This document shows positions 62,112 to 64,000 of a DNA stretch of 64,000 bases, piece after piece. The notes under the pieces are model-generated. The model had not been told where the DNA came from. It worked only from the letters and a program-made list of their open reading frames with translations, and made no database searches. The stretch comes from Nilaparvata lugens (Eukaryota; Arthropoda; Insecta; Hemiptera; Delphacidae): positions 62,622,295 to 62,686,294 of the forward strand of contig NC_052507.1 in the NCBI RefSeq assembly GCF_014356525.2, written 5' to 3'. The position numbers and the translations under genes are program-made. Position 1 is the stretch's first letter, and each line of letters opens with the position of its first letter.

Positions 62112-62948
62112 CTTTTTGTGTAGTTGAGAAGTTGATATTGTGGTAACTATTCATATTGAATGAAAAAGACTAAGGGCCAGTTGCACGTTTGTCTGTTAAA
62201 TATGGACATTAAAGTCGATTAAAAAATCAGCATTAGTTTTACGGATTCATTTCTGTTCCACCAAGATCGGTTAGTTTTTAATCCCGATTAAGTTTACCGG
62301 TTAGCTAACCAAGATTTTAACGGTTTCACGATCTGGCTACACTGTAATTTAACTGACACAAAATAACTGAGGTTATGTTATTGAAGCGGTGAATTTGAAA
62401 CTGGAAAAATATTAACAAACGAGATCATGGTCCAATATTACTAGTCAAAGAAAAAATTAGTTTGATTTTTATTCTAATAAGAGAGAATATTCACATAATA
62501 GAAAACTGATAATGATAGGTATGTTTTAAGGTAAAACTTACTTTTACGTCAATTAGTTTAACCAGCGTTATTTTTCGATTTTTACCTTTGTGCAACCAAA
62601 TTTTCTTCGTTTCAACTAATCGCGGTTAAAATGGTGCCAACTAATCAGAATTAAAAATTGTTTAAACTAACCGGCGTTATCGCTTGAAATTTCTGTTTTG
62701 TGAAACCGAAATGCATCGGTTAGCACTAATCTCGATTAAAGTACAGCATTTAATCGTGATTAAACGTTAATCGACGTACAAAAAACTGGGGGTAAGAAAT
62801 TGTCAAAAACCACATATTTATTGATACTTGGAAAGACTGAAAACGGTCTTTCTAAGTATCAATAAATCTGTGGTTTTTTGACAATTTCTTAGTCTTTTTC
62901 ATTCGATACATAGATAGATGAATGACTTTCATTTACACTTTACAATAC
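62112..62948. mobile_element. Pal-I copy 3 with MITE-J-like insert
   Basis: CTTTTTGTGTAGTTGAGAAG at the left; palindrome TAAGAAATTGTCAAAAACCA / TGGTTTTTTGACAATTTCTTA at 62795-62890 with a very short loop; then a longer tail CATAGATAGATGAATGACTT. GATACTGATTGT is duplicated at 62100-62111 and 62949-62960. Lacks the GGTTATTACACCATT part of copy 1. Confidence 0.85.
62174..62791. mobile_element. MITE-J-like element with AATCGNNATTAAA words
   Basis: GGGCCAGTTGCACGTTTGTC to GTACAAAAAACTGGGG, with many inverted words (AATCCCGATTAAG, AATCTCGATTAAAG, AACTAATCGCGGTTAAAATG). Non-coding; a longer relative of MITE-J. Confidence 0.6.
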
Positions 62949-63071
62949 GATACTGATTGTGTTGGATCTGAATTGACTGCGATTTGAAATTTGTCTTCCC
63001 AACAATTCTTGAAGAATATCTAGTTTCAAAAAATGTTGTTATAAATTAACAAACATTATTTTTATTCAAGA

Positions 63072-63945
63072 CTAGCAGGTGACCCGTGCTCCGCAATGGT
63101 CTATTTTAGGCTTTAAGTTTACATTTTTGGCAATATAAGCCTATTGTTCCTTACCCAAAATCATTCATAGTTGAGAATGAAATTGTATCTATAAATGTAT
63201 GTATAAGTGTATTTTAAGACTTGACAAACTGAAATCTTAACATAATGAAATCTTGAAGAATTGAAAATAGCCCTATAACCATCTCCGGTTAATTAAGAAT
63301 CGATATGCAAAATTTCAAGTTAATCCAGTTGAGCACTTCAGACGTGATGATGCGTCAATAGTTATTTGTGCAACTAGTGCGCAAAGTGTCAGTTTGCTGC
63401 ACCGAAAGAAACGTTTACGCCCGAGCCGTAGGCGAGGGCGGAATGGTTTCTTGAGTGCAGCAGAGTAACTTTGCGCACGTATTTCACATTAAGTTTTTCC
63501 TACAGTTACCATTGAATATGAAAAGTGGGTAATTATGGGTAAAATTGCCTGAAATCCATCAAATGTTTTTCTGTGTAATTTTATTATTGATAAAAACCTT
63601 AATCCTAAAATCCTAAAGTCCTCGTTGTCCTTGGTTATAATATATAATGAATAATAATTAGCGCGTTGTGCTTCGTTTCACCTCTGCTCACTATAGCAGC
63701 CACAGCAGTCACTGTTACCAACTTCATTTTGATTTTGCTGCACTGTTGCTCCATTTAACCTACTAAGTATTTTGCGTTGCCATGTTGCAAATCTGGAGTG
63801 CAGAAAAATTTTTCCCGCACTAGAGCGGAAAAGTGATTCTTTGCGTTCTGTAATCAGTGCAGCAATGGCCACTTTTCAACGTAACTGTAGGAAAACATAT
63901 TTTTTCTATCCCGTACGTGTATAAGCCAGTTCTTTCCTTTACTAT
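63072..63945 (-). mobile_element. Hel-N, longest copy, with Rep-M inside
   Basis: CTAGCAGGTGACCCGTGCTC after A (CTAG/T on the minus strand); then AAAATAGCCCTATAACCATC and GACGTGATGATGCGTCA. After Rep-M it resumes at ATCCCGTACGTGTATAAGCC. Confidence 0.7.
63358..63905. mobile_element. Rep-M, copy 2
   Basis: ATAGTTATTTGTGCAACTAG on; adds ACGCCCGAGCCGTAGGCGAG relative to copy 1. The minus frame 63872-63678 (64 codons) closely matches the start of the copy 1 frame and then ends earlier. Confidence 0.7.
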
Positions 63946-64000
63946 AGTAATATCGGGGGACCGTGCTTTGCTCTGGAGTGTAAAAGAATAGAACATTTGT
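63946..64000. mobile_element. Possible start of another Helitron-like element
   Basis: AATATCGGGGGACCGTGCTT resembles the Rep-R 5' end (TCGGGGCACCGAGCTTCGCT); it runs off the window. Confidence 0.35.

Overview
This is a repeat-dominated, AT-rich stretch of a large eukaryotic genome, almost certainly an insect. The pol domains, LINE reverse transcriptases, Helitron-type ends and nested MITEs are of arthropod kind. From the look of the repeat families I favour a hemipteran such as a planthopper; that is a recognition-level inference only. I see no intact host gene, tRNA or rRNA. Every convincing coding sequence belongs to a transposable element, and most other open frames lie in simple repeats. 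The window is best read as intergenic or intronic TE-rich chromatin.

Layout. 1-3.7 kb: low-copy DNA, a fold-back carrying a nested repeat, and a second fold-back. 3.7-8.2 kb: a MITE with another MITE in its centre, then a young Ty3/gypsy-like LTR retrotransposon (4311-8014) with gag, a frameshifted pol and a perfect 19-bp match between LTR and primer-binding site. It sits in a split copy of an abundant unclassified repeat (Rep-A). 8.7-9.5 kb: (GAA)n merging into an 18-bp minisatellite. 10-32 kb: many copies of Rep-A, a TA-associated MITE (Rep-B), a non-autonomous Helitron (Hel-C), Rep-E and MITE-F, plus a hAT remnant at 21.7-22.2 kb and a Rep-A array at 23.0-24.7 kb. 33-34.4 kb: a dead LINE reverse transcriptase interrupted by two other elements. 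38.6-40 kb: a pyrimidine-rich satellite interrupted by a MITE and a LINE tail. 40-47 kb: more Rep-B, fold-backs and a palindromic cluster (44.2 kb). 48.9-51.2 kb: a five-level nest of elements. 52-64 kb: palindromes, minisatellites, Helitrons and a second copy of the repeat first met at 2.2 kb.

How it fits together. The elements insert into one another, so their order of arrival can be read: Rep-B and MITE-F copies tend to be hosts; Rep-A, Hel-C and the palindromic Pal-I/Pal-K elements tend to be later arrivals. Exact junctions give target-site rules: 7-bp duplications for MITE-F, A/T insertion with 5'-TC and CTAG-3' ends for Hel-C, 11-13-bp duplications for Pal-I and Pal-K. The most interesting signals are the probable self-priming LTR element, the palindromic retroposons sharing a CTGATGAT...GAAAC core that resembles part of a hammerhead ribozyme, and Rep-A, whose termini, tandem tails and target duplications fit no single known class.

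Family names (Rep-A, Rep-B, Hel-C and so on) are local labels made for this window. Boundaries of degenerate repeats are approximate to about 10-20 bases; those with stated target duplications are exact to a few bases.
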